NCBI GenBank assembly: GCA_024741835.1
Contig: JAENRP010000095.1
Span: 100,770 to 151,363 of the forward strand
Direction of reading: 5' to 3'
Length of the DNA stretch: 50,594 nt
Origin: Diplocarpon mali
Lineage: Eukaryota; Ascomycota; Leotiomycetes; Helotiales; Drepanopezizaceae
The notes under the pieces are model-generated. The model did no database searches. It had not been told where the DNA came from and saw only the letters and a program-made list of their open reading frames with translations. The position numbers and the translations under genes are program-made. Positions 1-10,014 of this stretch are shown here, in pieces; the first letter of the stretch is position 1; each line of letters begins with the position of its first letter.

Positions 1-35
1 CCCCCCCTTTCCCGACCTCCAATAACCTCGCCCAC

Positions 36-971
36 TCACTTGATGAACGGGATCCCCACGCGCGTCCTCTGCCTGTACCGCACGTACTCTTCCCCAAAGA
101 AGCCCACCAACAGCTGCTCCTCCCCACGGATGCGACTCTGGAAGAACTTCCACAAGACCCCCGCAAACGCGACCAAGCACAAGATATTCCCACACACAAG
201 CTGGGTACCGATGCTCCACCAGAAGAAGCCAAAGTAGCTCGGATGTCGGAGGAGGCCGTAGACGCCCGTCGTCACCAGCTCGTGGCTCCGCGCCTTGGTG
301 TGGCGCACGACGTGGCTGAAGTTCGTCCCGGCCGTCAGCATGGCGACGGCCCGCGTGCCCTGCCCGACGGCGACGAGGACGATGCCCAGCGCGAGGGCGA
401 GCTGGTGGAGGGCAGGCGGCAGGATCGCGGCCGGGCAGACCAGGTGCAGGAGCAAGGTCTCGAGCAGCGAGGCAGTGTGCGCGATGGCGTACGCGGAGCC
501 GTTGCTGGTGAGGAGGAAGGAGGAGATGGTGGCTGAGGAGGTATTGGCGCGGCTGGTGGTGTAGAACTCGAGGAAGTGGAAGAGCGAGAGGAGGGCGAGG
601 AAGAAGGGGGCGCGCCAGATGGCTCGGTGCGTGGAGAGGAGGTGAGCGCTCAAGACGAGGGCTGAGGCGAGCACGAGGCCGAGGACGAAGGAGCGGAGTG
701 CGATGCCGGCGAGCGACTTGGGCTGGCCGGGGGAGAACTGCTTTTCGTATCCGTCGAGGGCGACGTTGACCTCCTCGGCCTGGACGAGGGGTGTGGAGGA
801 CGACGAGGGCGTTGCGCAGACCTTGCGCGGCTGGGACGCGGATCCCAACCCACCGCGGTGGATGAGCGATGCGGCTTCGTTGAGTATGGCGCTGTGAGGA
901 GGGATCCAGCCTGAGGTCGAGGAGGGAGCTTCATTCTCGAGACCGCGAGTTGACCCGTTATCTGACGCCAT
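36..971 (-). CDS. STE14: Protein-S-isoprenylcysteine O-methyltransferase (ICMT)
   Basis: Single-exon 311-residue membrane protein. ICMT transfers a methyl group from S-adenosylmethionine to the carboxyl of the C-terminal prenylated cysteine of CaaX proteins such as Ras, Rho and a-factor-type pheromones, in the ER membrane. Several hydrophobic helices occupy residues about 90-215. The diagnostic C-terminal block is visible: a His-rich start near residue 220, then RSHELVTTGVYGLLRHPSY, an aromatic-rich helix (FGFFWW, about 248-253) and a final RGEE..L...FG.EY..YR motif that forms the cofactor/substrate site. It ends in IPFIK. The first 80 residues are Ser/Pro-rich and look disordered, longer than in yeast Ste14. 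The start ATG (971) is the first in frame. It is divergent from the acetyltransferase gene, with a 360-bp shared upstream region. Family call from motifs; confident. Confidence 0.9.
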   Translation of the reverse strand: MASDNGSTRGLENEAPSSTSGWIPPHSAILNEAASLIHRGGLGSASQPRKVCATPSSSSTPLVQAEEVNVALDGYEKQFSPGQPKSLAGIALRSFVLGLVLASALVLSAHLLSTHRAIWRAPFFLALLSLFHFLEFYTTSRANTSSATISSFLLTSNGSAYAIAHTASLLETLLLHLVCPAAILPPALHQLALALGIVLVAVGQGTRAVAMLTAGTNFSHVVRHTKARSHELVTTGVYGLLRHPSYFGFFWWSIGTQLVCGNILCLVAFAGVLWKFFQSRIRGEEQLLVGFFGEEYVRYRQRTRVGIPFIK

Positions 972-1331
972 GATGCTGGTCGGAGTGATCTAGGATGGCC
1001 GTATCAGAAGCGCATGGTGCCACGCGAGAACTCGAGATTCTTGTCAAGGCCGGGCATCTGACGGGATAAAGGCGGTGGTTGACTGTCGACAGTCTTTGTT
1101 TGACAGGGCAAGGCGCATGTTTGCGGCACGAGGCTGACAATAACACAACAATGCGAGTGCGGCTCAATTCCGGGAACTAACTACAGTACTGTAGCTACAT
1201 AGTACGCAGGATCCCCGCATGCAGACAAGCCATTGCGAGTATCAATAATTGGAGCGAGCATTGCGCCGTGTCTAGCAAACACGCTTTCATGTCATTCCTT
1301 TCAACTCGCCTGCCCGCTGTTCTGGCCCGAG
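972..1331. promoter_or_regulatory. Shared divergent upstream region (STE14 / acetyltransferase)
   Basis: A 360-bp gap between two divergent start codons must hold both promoters. No specific regulatory site is recognised. It contains no convincing reading frame. Confidence 0.4.
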
Positions 1332-2340
1332 ATGGATAAGATTGACGAAGCGGAAAATGAAGCCCGCATGCTGAGGGGGGAGCTTTATCGTGAGTATCCA
1401 GCGCACCGATGGACCCGGCCACTCAAGCGACGTCCTAATTCTTGTAGATGCATTTCTCCCGAAGCTGTAGGTGATGAGTGCCGTTTCTTCTTCTGCTGCT
1501 GCTGCTTCTTCGTCTTTTTACATTATCCTGTGACTGTATCTGGTCCGGTGCATCGACTGACACTCCCGCCACTCAGTACCGAAAAGCGCAACAGATGTCA
1601 TCATGCGTGCCACAGGTTCAATCAGGCCGGGGAGGCTTCCAGAAGAGAGCTTGTGAGGCTTTGGAGAGAGTAGAAATCCATTCATTGTCTTTGCCGCTCT
1701 ACCTATACAGCAGAAGTCCCAGGATTCGCAACCCGTGCTCTAACATGTGGTAGCATCATCGACGACAAGAAGCCTATGCCCCCTCCAGGAACCACTGAAG
1801 AAGAGGAGGCCGTTCTTTTCAAAGATGATGCCTACATCGACGGGCCTATAAAGGTCGACTACGGGACCAATCTCCGGTGAGACTAGCCATCTTCTCTCTT
1901 AGAGCTCGCTCTCTTACTGTTTCAGGATCGGCAAAGGGGTATATATCAACTTCAATTGCACGTTTCTCGATACGTGCTTGATCACCATCGGTTCTCGAAC
2001 TTTGATCGGGCCTGGCTGTTCCTTCTTTGCTGCTACCCACCCTCTCGATCCATTCCTCCGCAATGGAATCAATGGGCCAGAATTGGGAGGCCCAATCACC
2101 ATTGGAGAAGACTGCTGGTTCGGCGGCAATGTTACCGTGTGCCCAAATGTGACAGTTGGAAGGGGTGTCACGGTTGGTGCTGGAAGCGTGGTGACCAAGG
2201 ATGTCCCTGATTTCCATGTTGTGGCTGGAAATCCTGCTCGTATTATCAAGAGAATAGAGCCCAAGCTGCCAGATCCTACTTTACTTGCGTCTGAAGTAGG
2301 CGAGGCTGTAGTGGCCGCAGCTGGGCCGGATAGAAGCTAA
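1332..2340 (+). CDS. Maltose/galactoside-type O-acetyltransferase (left-handed beta-helix)
   Basis: Five exons by splice reading: 1332-1389, 1448-1466, 1577-1669, 1754-1876, 1926-2340, giving 235 residues. The joined protein starts MDKIDEAENEARMLRGELYH, the typical maltose-acetyltransferase (Mac) N-terminal domain, and continues through an RCHHACHRFNQAG helix to hexapeptide-repeat turns (about residues 95-200). The catalytic His lies in FFAATHPLDP (His136). The helix ends with the usual GNPARIIKRIEP strand. The family acetylates sugars or related hydroxyls from acetyl-CoA as a trimer in the cytosol; the substrate is unknown. Exon 2 is only 19 nt. All four introns are GT-AG, and each join restores family-like sequence. 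The start was chosen because residues 1-20 match the Mac domain. No breaks seen. Confidence 0.88.
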
Positions 2341-2372
2341 GATGGATGTCTGTGAAGATAGAACTCGAGCCA

Positions 2373-2970
2373 TCACAGAGCTCCTTGAATGGAAAATGAG
2401 GATATGATCAAAACCAAGACGTTGGTCAAGCCCCATATGAATGGAAACCACGTGGACATGCGGAAATAGCCAGCGTTGTATAGGGCTCCCAGGCTTGGAA
2501 ATCATTAGCTCGTGACCATGCAGCCATAGCAGGTTGACGGAAGAAATGCAGAGTAGGGGAATATGGCAGATCATTGAAGCCAGAAGAAATGCTCACATCA
2601 AGCCCACAATACTACCCGATAGCAGAGCTTCCACTCCTGCAATGGCACAGTATATGATTGGAAACGTCCAAACGTATTTCCACGCCTTCTTGCCCTTCCC
2701 AAGTTGCATCAGCACCGCGTAGACCACCACCACGACATGACATCCGGCGTAAACGATCAATGTCCATAGGAGGGTGAAGCGCCAGATGTCGTAAGTGTGA
2801 TAGAGATATTTTGCGACACCAGGCTGTGCCTTGTAGGGCCAGTAGAGAGCTGGGAACGAGGGTACTGAATAGTCTAGCGGAGCGGTCCTTTGGAGTCGAG
2901 CTCTACGGATTCTCAACGCGGGTTCACGAAATCATATTCAAGGGAACAAGAATGCTTACTCGAACGCCAT
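2373..2970 (-). CDS. TMEM170-family integral membrane protein
   Basis: Three exons on the minus strand: 2960-2970, 2597-2902 and 2373-2493, giving 145 residues. The protein has a short N terminus (MAFEARLQRTAPLDYSVP), the conserved PSFPALYWPYKAQPG stretch, KYLYHTYDIWRFTLLWTL leading into TM1, a second TM around YCAIAGVEALLSG, and a third TM after the last intron (RMSTWFPFIWGLTNVLVL). Human TMEM170 proteins act in ER-sheet and nuclear-envelope shaping; the fungal role is inferred only. The 11-nt first exon is inferred: the splice at 2959/2903 (GTAAGC..TAG) joins MAFE in frame to the body. The intron itself contains what looks like the family's usual N-terminal coding sequence (see findings), so the first exon is the least certain part. 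It is head-to-head with PEX8, 197 bp apart. Confidence 0.78.
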
Positions 2971-3167
2971 GTCTGGTATTTCACTGATTGTAATGGCTCT
3001 CAGCCTCGTCCTTGGAAGGCGTTGTCGGTGGGGAGGCGAAGAATGATGGGGGCGGCACGAGGGGCTAAATCAAGATGCCTCGGCCCTGGGACGATACCTA
3101 ACTCTTCAAAATATCATAAACTGCAACGCTTATCATATATCTTCACCCTTGATGGGAATGACTGGCT
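2971..3167. promoter_or_regulatory. Bidirectional promoter region, TMEM170 / PEX8
   Basis: Only 197 bp separate the two divergent start codons, so the promoters must overlap. A TATCATATATCTTC stretch lies about 30 bp before the PEX8 ATG. No factor site is identified. Confidence 0.45.
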
Positions 3168-5234
3168 ATGCCGGCGGATCGTCTCCTTACGACAGTGCTT
3201 CGAGCATACCACGGCCCTCCCGATCCAATTCAGAACAACAAAATCCTATCCACCACAACCTCCCTCCTCACGACTCTCTCGAATCCTCTAAACGTCACTC
3301 TTCTTACTTCACATCTTTTGACCGCGCCGGCAATATGGAACGCTGTCGACGGGATGCATACAAGCCTTCGGATCATCAGCATATTCAATACAGCAGCGAT
3401 CACAGTACGTAGACACCAAGTGGAGGGCCGCTCTAAACCCTACGATGCATATCAACCGCGACAAGGGGGCGGGATAGTCACTGACGACTGGGCGAGGGCT
3501 GTTGTTAAAGGCCTAGATGATCGAACTCCGAGGTGGCAGCATGTTTTGGTCATCTGCGGCGTATTAGTTGGAATGGAGGGACAAGGGAGACAGGGACTAT
3601 CACGAGGACTCAGGTCAACTCTGGAAAACGCCATGGTCACAGCGGTGAATCTGGCTTTGCAAAGCCCAGCAAGTAAAGGGAACCTTGGATCAGGATCAGT
3701 GGTACTGGCTTTGAATCACGCATTTCCTCTGCTGTCCGATGGGGCCAGAACAGATGTGGATTACGATGCTTTGGCTATGCCCACGATCAGGATCATGACT
3801 TCTGCTGAAGGCTACCAAGAAGGATACTTTCTCGAGGCCATCGACCTCGACGTACACCAGGTGACAGGAACCAAGTTAGACTGGCCATCGAGATCTCCGT
3901 CGTTCCTACAGCTCCAGAAACTTACCGCGAAACCCATCGTCGCGTCGATGGGTCCACTGTCCAGACTCGTGGCACACGCTGTTGAAAATCTCAGGAATGC
4001 AATTCTGGTGACAGAGGTTCGAGACCACTTGCTTTCATTTACGGCTAGGCTTTTACAAAAATGGCAGAAGAACAAGCTCTCCGAAATCGACCTATCGGAA
4101 GAAGCAAACTTCTTGACTCCTGAAACTCTTAGAACTACCTTTCCAGTTCTCTGGCAGGTGCTTAAGACCGCTATGTTTGCCACAGTAGTAATCCTAAGAG
4201 CAGTAATTGGACGGACCCTAATAGACCCGGTTCTCTCGTCTCCGAAATTCGCCCCTGCAACAGCCTCTCAAACGCTTCTCACCCTAAAGAATATATATTT
4301 CATCTCATCTCGACTGGGATCCAATTCCTTCTCAGCACACACTTTTGTCAACATAGCATCTATTGACATACTCACTCGGTTTCCAATCTCTTCTCTCGCT
4401 TTCTTGCGTTCAATATACCCATCTCAAGCAGGGCAAATTCCGGCCCATCCTCTACAACGAAATCACGACCTCTTCTATCTCAATACAGCCGAGAATTTCA
4501 CGCTCTCGCTCAAACCGGCCGACATCGAATCTCTCATAGTGATACCATGCACACCATATCTCTCCCCGAATGCCAACGCCCATCTCCTCGAGATCTTCGA
4601 AGCAGCACATAGTGCCATGCTTGCAGCTCTTGCCGCTCCTCAAAATGAAGAGCTGGCCGCCAGAGTCCTACCGTTCTATGCTGAAAGTCTTTTCGCGTCT
4701 TTTCCCAGAAACTTGTCACCTAGACAATTCACATTTGCCTTCAAAGCCCTGATTCAAATCTGTACACCTCCAAACCCGCTAGCGAGCTCTCATCCCCTGA
4801 TGGCAGAGACTCTACTGGAACTACTCCACCACCGAGCCCTCGCCGCACCGACAGTGCCGCTTCCTCCTTCATCGGCCATCAAGCCCGAAGTAGACGCCAA
4901 CAGACGCGAAATCCCGCTTTCGGAGCAATCGGTACTGCTGTTGACACTCCTTGACGCTTTACCGCACCTCACCTTGGGAGTCTTGGAAGATTGGCTACCT
5001 GTTGCTGCGGATCTTCTCAATGTAGTGCCTAATCCGACTATGAAGGAGCATTGCAAGAGGCGCTTCTGGGAGGTTCTCGAGGGCGGTGAGATGGATGTTG
5101 AGAGGAGCGCTGTTTGTGTTGCTTGGTGGGGTACGCGAGGCGGAAGAGAGAGGGTATTGCTTGGTGAGGGGCCGGAGGCTGGACCGTTTATGAGTGGTGG
5201 ATTGGGCGTGCCGCTCAAGGATAGCAGGCTCTAA
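3168..5234 (+). CDS. PEX8: Peroxisomal import protein Pex8-like, C-terminal PTS1
   Basis: Uninterrupted 688-residue frame. The N terminus (MPADRLLTTVLRAYHGPPDP, then an SLLTTLSNPLNVTLLTSHLL stretch) matches my knowledge of filamentous-fungal Pex8. The last three residues are SRL, a type-1 peroxisomal targeting signal, as expected for Pex8, which sits on the inner face of the peroxisomal membrane and links the docking and RING import complexes during Pex5 receptor cycling. The body is helical and Leu-rich, with no catalytic motif. The start is the first ATG of the frame; upstream codons leave the conserved pattern. The gene is intact over 2.1 kb with no intron needed. The alternative, another PTS1 matrix protein of similar helical type, is less likely given the N-terminal match. 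Confidence 0.75.
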   Translation: MPADRLLTTVLRAYHGPPDPIQNNKILSTTTSLLTTLSNPLNVTLLTSHLLTAPAIWNAVDGMHTSLRIISIFNTAAITVRRHQVEGRSKPYDAYQPRQGGGIVTDDWARAVVKGLDDRTPRWQHVLVICGVLVGMEGQGRQGLSRGLRSTLENAMVTAVNLALQSPASKGNLGSGSVVLALNHAFPLLSDGARTDVDYDALAMPTIRIMTSAEGYQEGYFLEAIDLDVHQVTGTKLDWPSRSPSFLQLQKLTAKPIVASMGPLSRLVAHAVENLRNAILVTEVRDHLLSFTARLLQKWQKNKLSEIDLSEEANFLTPETLRTTFPVLWQVLKTAMFATVVILRAVIGRTLIDPVLSSPKFAPATASQTLLTLKNIYFISSRLGSNSFSAHTFVNIASIDILTRFPISSLAFLRSIYPSQAGQIPAHPLQRNHDLFYLNTAENFTLSLKPADIESLIVIPCTPYLSPNANAHLLEIFEAAHSAMLAALAAPQNEELAARVLPFYAESLFASFPRNLSPRQFTFAFKALIQICTPPNPLASSHPLMAETLLELLHHRALAAPTVPLPPSSAIKPEVDANRREIPLSEQSVLLLTLLDALPHLTLGVLEDWLPVAADLLNVVPNPTMKEHCKRRFWEVLEGGEMDVERSAVCVAWWGTRGGRERVLLGEGPEAGPFMSGGLGVPLKDSRL

Positions 5235-5569
5235 GGAGTAAGGGGCTTGGTATGATACCTCTCTGCATCTCGACACGAATTATGACGGCGTTTGAAATAG
5301 GATAGCAATATCATCCTATGCCAAGAATAGCCGCACCCCGGGGAGCTATTTGAAGCAAGATCGATTTGGTGCTTGGATATCGAGTAGGATACCAGGCAAG
5401 CCGCTTCCTAGTGTACAAAACTCTCGCCAGCCACCCTCTCCCATGTAGCAGTACTACCACCTGCGCCTGGGCTGCTCGCACTCATGCCCACCGTGTATCT
5501 CGCAACGACTCTCGTCCGTAACAACGCTGCCCGCAATCCGCACTCACGAGACCCTCCCGGACCCAGCCT
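5235..5569. other. Convergent intergenic spacer
   Basis: 335 bp between the 3' ends of PEX8 and the coiled-coil gene. It should hold both polyadenylation regions. No gene or repeat seen. Confidence 0.5.
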
Positions 5570-7205
5570 TCAACTCGAGATCCGCATATCCGAGAGTCTG
5601 GCCTCGATGAAGACGTCCCGAGCAGAGAGGGCCTTCAATTGCTCGATCGTCTCTGTGATTCTCACGGCTAGGGATTTGCGTTCCTCAAGGTAAGCGCGAG
5701 CTGCGGCATGTAGGGCGGAAGGGATGCGGGAGAGGTCTTCACCGGGCTCTGGGATATTGCTGTCTTTCGTAGGTGGCTCGGAGATGCTTGATACGTCTCT
5801 GGCGACGCTGGGCTCCTGGACGTCCTCGTCTTCTGGTGCTTCAGCTTCGTTCTCTCCCTCGTCCCCATCTGTGATCTCTGCCTCAGCTCGGGCTCCCTCT
5901 TCCTCTTTGCCCTCGCCATCATCCTCATCTTGATCGTTGCCAGGGGCTGCATGGGTTGACTTTGGTCGAGTCTTAGACTTATTATGGCCCTTGTTCTTGC
6001 CCACACCTGCGCGGACTGGCTTGAGAATATCTGGCTTGGCATCCTTTCGTAGTTGATGCCGCTCCTTTCGTCGCTGCAGCTTCTGTACGACTGTCAACTC
6101 AGCGTCCAGCATCGCCACAAATAGTCGACATACCACTGCTGCCCTGGCCTCTTTAGCCTCCCTAGCTTCGGCCTTGCGCTTTTGACTCGCCAGCTTCCTG
6201 GCTAGTCTGTTGTTGGTAGCCTCATGTTCCAGTAGATAGAAGTCATGGGATCGTTGGATAGCAGCGTGCTCGCGGTCCTCGAGCTCTTTTTTCAGCTGCT
6301 CCAGAGCAGCTACCTTGGCCTCGAGTTCATGCTGTTTCTGTTGTGCGGCTTTCTTCTCCTTCTGTACCATAGCAGCTTGCTTCTTGCCGGCTTGGAAAAT
6401 CTCCAGTTGCTTTGCTTGTCGTCTCTCCTCTGCGCTTGCTATATTTCGCTGTCCCTGCGTCATACTCTCACCATGCTTTTTATAACAAATCAGTCTGGGC
6501 CCTTTGTAATCACATAGCTGGTTGGGACGCACTATCGCTGCCGCCTTCTTAGGCTCTTCTTTCTTGCCATTTGCCTTCTTCTGTGCCTTCTTACTGAGCT
6601 TCTTCTCTGGATTTGGTTTCTTGGGGATCTTGCCGGCCTTTGGTGGGGGGTTTTAGTCAGTATGTGCCTGCAAAATGGGAGACGCTGTTACGACTTACCT
6701 CAGACTTTGCCTTGGCTTTCGGGAATGCCACTTTGATCTCATCGTCTCTCTTCTTGGCCCCTTGCGTGATCATGACAATCTCGGCCGTTTCCTTCTTGAT
6801 CTCCTGCCGGATCAACTCGATGTCAGTATCCCCGCGCTCAATAGCATGGTTTGGCTCCAAAAACTTGCCTGTCCAATCGGCTTCTGGTTCCCATTCTTGC
6901 CCTTTCCCTTTCCCTTGTGTCTGTCTTTTGCGTTATTTCCTGCCGATGTTGGAAACTCGGCCTCGGAGCTCTTCTTTTGGTTTTTGGCCTTGGGAGCGAT
7001 TTTTTTGCCTTGATTGTCTGTCAGCTTCATCATTGGGACTGGGGCGGGTATTAGGCGCATATACTTGCCCATACCTGCCTGTGCTGTGGGATTCGGCGTA
7101 CAGGAAGTAGAAGGGTGATGGCAGAGCTGGAAGGCAACAGGGCAAGATGTGGCTCTTTGCCAGGTAATAGGACTCACCTCGGGAGGGCATGGTGCTGGAC
7201 TGCAT
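5570..7205 (-). CDS. Unrecognised lysine-rich coiled-coil protein with acidic segment
   Basis: I do not recognise this gene. Four minus-strand exons are supported by frame and splice sites: 7178-7205, 6869-7074, 6699-6803 and 5570-6637, giving 468 residues. The N-terminal third is Lys-rich (repeated KGKGK, KKPNPEKKLSKKAQKK). A charged alpha-helical coiled coil follows (HELEAKVAALEQLKKELEDR), then a basic KSKTRPKS patch, a strongly acidic segment rich in Glu/Asp (GDEGENEAEAPEDEDVQEP) and a C-terminal helical tail. There is no signal peptide, membrane segment or enzyme motif. The composition suggests a nuclear or nucleolar, chromatin or ribosome-linked protein, as inference only. Intron 2 (6804-6868) has a GC donor (GCAAGT) with an ideal TACTGAC branch site. 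The acceptor of intron 1 is ambiguous (two nearby AGs), so residues 10-30 are provisional. Confidence 0.6.
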
Positions 7206-8522
7206 GGGGATTATCTGAAAGGAGTGGTCCGGCTCCAGGACATGTTGTTTCTCATACGTCGAAGTCTTTGATGAGTGGTCTTGTCGCGCGTGTATTCCTA
7301 AACGCGCCTGTAGTCTTCAAAATCTTGGGCGGTCAATATTCACACCCGAGTCCGGCGGTCAAGCGAAAGAGGGAGACTCAGGGCGAAGATGGCAGTAATT
7401 TTCCACCTGCTGGTCGTGGAATCACACAGAACTTCTATACCCACATGTCTGCTTTACTTCACGCTCGATCTCGCTGCTGGTTTCCTGCAACGCCGACTTG
7501 ATATTTCTTGCCTCTCTCTTCTTCGCATGCTGTTTGTCTTGGTACTTGGTATTTACGAATCATGCAAGGCAATTCAACCCCTTCGAAGCGCTCTACGCGC
7601 ACCCCCGAAGATGATTTGAGGCAATTCAGACTCTCCCCCCCGTCTTTTCTTTCTTCATGAAACCGGTCAATCTGCTTCCAACAGTTCCCGACAGCCCAAC
7701 CTCTACTGGAAAACCAATCAGCAACATACTCTCCCTCTCTCTCTCTCTCTCTCTCCCCAATATCAGGTTCAGAAGGCTTCGTTTCTCATGTTCATCTCAA
7801 GGTATCACAGAACAGATTATGCTTTCCGCAGCGGGATTGTGTGAGAGGGACTGCTCAAGCTATCGAGGATTGAAACATCGAAGCGACGAGCAGCGGATCA
7901 TGCGTACCCTAGTGGAGAGATAGAAAACGAACATGAAGTCAACGAGATGGTAGCTGCCACGTCGTGCCTGCATCCGAAAGATGGCGTCTCGAGCTTGTGC
8001 TTGCAGTGTCCAGCCATCAGGTATGGTCTGCCGGGCAGTCTGTGTCGGAGCGAATGTCGCCTCCCGCAATTACAACATACATACTCGCCACCTCTCCAGA
8101 TTTCCTGGTTGACGGTGAGCAGGAGGTGGAGGTGGAGGTCGAAGTGCAGTGTTGTGGTGAGTTGTGTGTTGCTGGTTGAGCTGACTAGGGAGGTCAGCGA
8201 GGTAGTCCGCATAGTGCGGCCGCCGAAGCAAATCATGGCCGTCGCACAAAGTCCAACACAACGGGCGACACCCGGAAACCAACCACCTCACTGGATCGGA
8301 TCCCGTCTGGCTCTCGTCTGGGCGGATGGATGCACTTCATCTCAGCATTATCGGGCGAAAGGGGGCTGGCCTTAGCTTTGGACACTTCCCCCCCCCGCAT
8401 CTACGATATCTACTTCGGCTTATAACCTTCCCAGTGCCTCCGCTCCTCCAGCAGATCAGCAGATTCTCCTTCAATCCCCCAAGTTAGGTGCGATACATCC
8501 AGACCCTCCAAACTCTCCCAGC
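7206..8522. other. Intergenic region with CT microsatellite
   Basis: 1.3 kb between two divergent genes. It contains a (TC)n run at about 7734-7755 and pyrimidine-rich stretches, plus a C-rich run at 8389-8397. Short frames here show no family resemblance. It probably holds both promoters. Confidence 0.5.
7734..7755. repeat. (TC)n microsatellite
   Basis: About eleven CT/TC dinucleotide units in a row, followed directly by CCCC. Lies about 770 bp upstream of the GFA gene. Confidence 0.9.
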
Positions 8523-9295
8523 ATGTCTACCGGAAGCTGCATGTGTGGTGCGATCCGCTACGAGTTCACCGGTTTGTCGTACTCCTCCAGGCTATAGCCT
8601 ACTGACTTTCCCTACACTTTATCGATGATCGCTAATGCTTTCTACAGGGAAGCCTGATGTGACAGCTCTGTGCCACTGCATCGATTGGTACGGACCAGCC
8701 TCTCAAGATAGATCGATGCCTATCTATATCAAACCTCCTGACTAACATTACAGCGGGACGCAGCCAGAAGTGGAGCGGCGCCGCCTACACGTCCAACATT
8801 GTTGTTCCTAGAACCGCTTTCAAGGTTACCCAGGGCAAGCCTAAGAACTACTCTCTCACGGGCGATTCCGGGAAACAGAACAACCACTTCTTCTGTGGCG
8901 GTAAGGATCCCCCCCGCCATGATCTTCCGCTGGCTTCGGGCTTGCTGATGTCCCTTGGAGGCCAATTGCTAACTGGTGGTAGACTGTGGCAGTGGCTTGT
9001 ATACTGAGCTAGAAGTCATGCCCGATCAAACATGTATCAAGAGGTCTGTGCCGAGCTCGTCTATTGTTGTCAAAGTCTTGAGATCTCGGCTCTGGAAAGC
9101 CTTCAGAGGTGTCGATCACAAGACAGGCCCTCGGCATTTAGATCGAAAAGGACACAATGCTAACTCCCGTGAAGTGGAAGCGTGGACGACAAGAGCATTC
9201 GTGATTACCCGGTTGGTGTTGAGTTTTACGTCAAGGATCGCATGCACTATTCGGCTGCTGTTGCGGACGCAAAGCAGGTGCCTCAGTTCGGCTAA
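8523..9295 (+). CDS. GFA / CENP-V domain zinc-binding protein
   Basis: Five exons: 8523-8571, 8648-8687, 8764-8900, 8983-9043 and 9175-9295, giving 135 residues, the usual length for a single GFA domain. Zinc ligands are all visible: C6 and C8 in GSCMCGAIRY, C25, C27 and C30 in CHCIDCQKWSG, and C74 and C77 in FFCGDCGSGLYTE. The family includes glutathione-dependent formaldehyde-activating enzyme, but most fungal members have no proven reaction, so a detoxifying carbon-sulfur lyase role is only possible. The exon 3 and exon 5 acceptors were chosen because they alone restore the conserved CxxC-QKWSG and IKSGSVDD joins; CTAAC branch sites sit upstream of both. The last intron (131 nt) is the longest. 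No breaks seen. Confidence 0.87.
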
Positions 9296-10014
9296 GGCAG
9301 ACGGCGAGAAGTGTAAACTTAGTAACGGTACTTTCGCATAGAAAGAGCAGGCTCACTACTCTCGAAATCAGAATAAGTTCGATGGCTATTTGAAGCCCCC
9401 TTTGCTCGCTGAAGTTTAGATCATGGTTTGTAGTCTCGACTTAACGCAAGTCGTCCTCTTCAACACTGGCTTTGACTGTCTCTCCCTTCCACTTACACAG
9501 CCTCTCTCCGATCCCAAGAAGAGTGACTTGCTTCCATGAGCAAATGCAAATCTCAAGAATTTCAGCCGGCACTGCAGGGATTCCCAGTATATCTCGCCAA
9601 GTGAAGCCACGCCGTTCATGTCACACAGCGGGTATGTGCATAGCCTATCGTCCCTTGACATGGGACGGACCAGACAGTCGAGTAGCGCTGTGGCGTTCGA
9701 GCTGAAAGTATTTGGAGGGCGGAAATGGAACCGGTTACAGGGTCTGATCAATGCGAAGCGGGCATTTTGGATTGTGTTATTTAGATGCTGGTCCCGCTCT
9801 CGAAATGCCTTTACCGTTTTGCATTTCCCAGCTGCAAATCTGCTAGACTCGGTCGCCGACTCGGTCGACGGCCAGCTCAAACATTTGACTCGGCATCGTA
9901 ATCAGCACCCGATTCCGTTTTGGAGGGGGCTTCAAAGCTCTGACTCCATCAGGTCGCAAACCTCCTGAACAAGCATCGCGATGAACACTATTCTCCCCTT
10001 GAGGCTGATCAGCC
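9296..10014. other. Intergenic region
   Basis: 719 bp between the GFA and HET genes. A frame of 154 codons exists on the minus strand (9416-9880) and one of 116 on the plus strand, but neither resembles a known family and they overlap. I see no supported feature. Confidence 0.4.

Noticed and set aside
9416..9968. Overlapping 154- and 116-codon frames between GFA and HET genes
   Set aside because: They occupy the same DNA on opposite strands and neither resembles a family or has plausible splice extensions.
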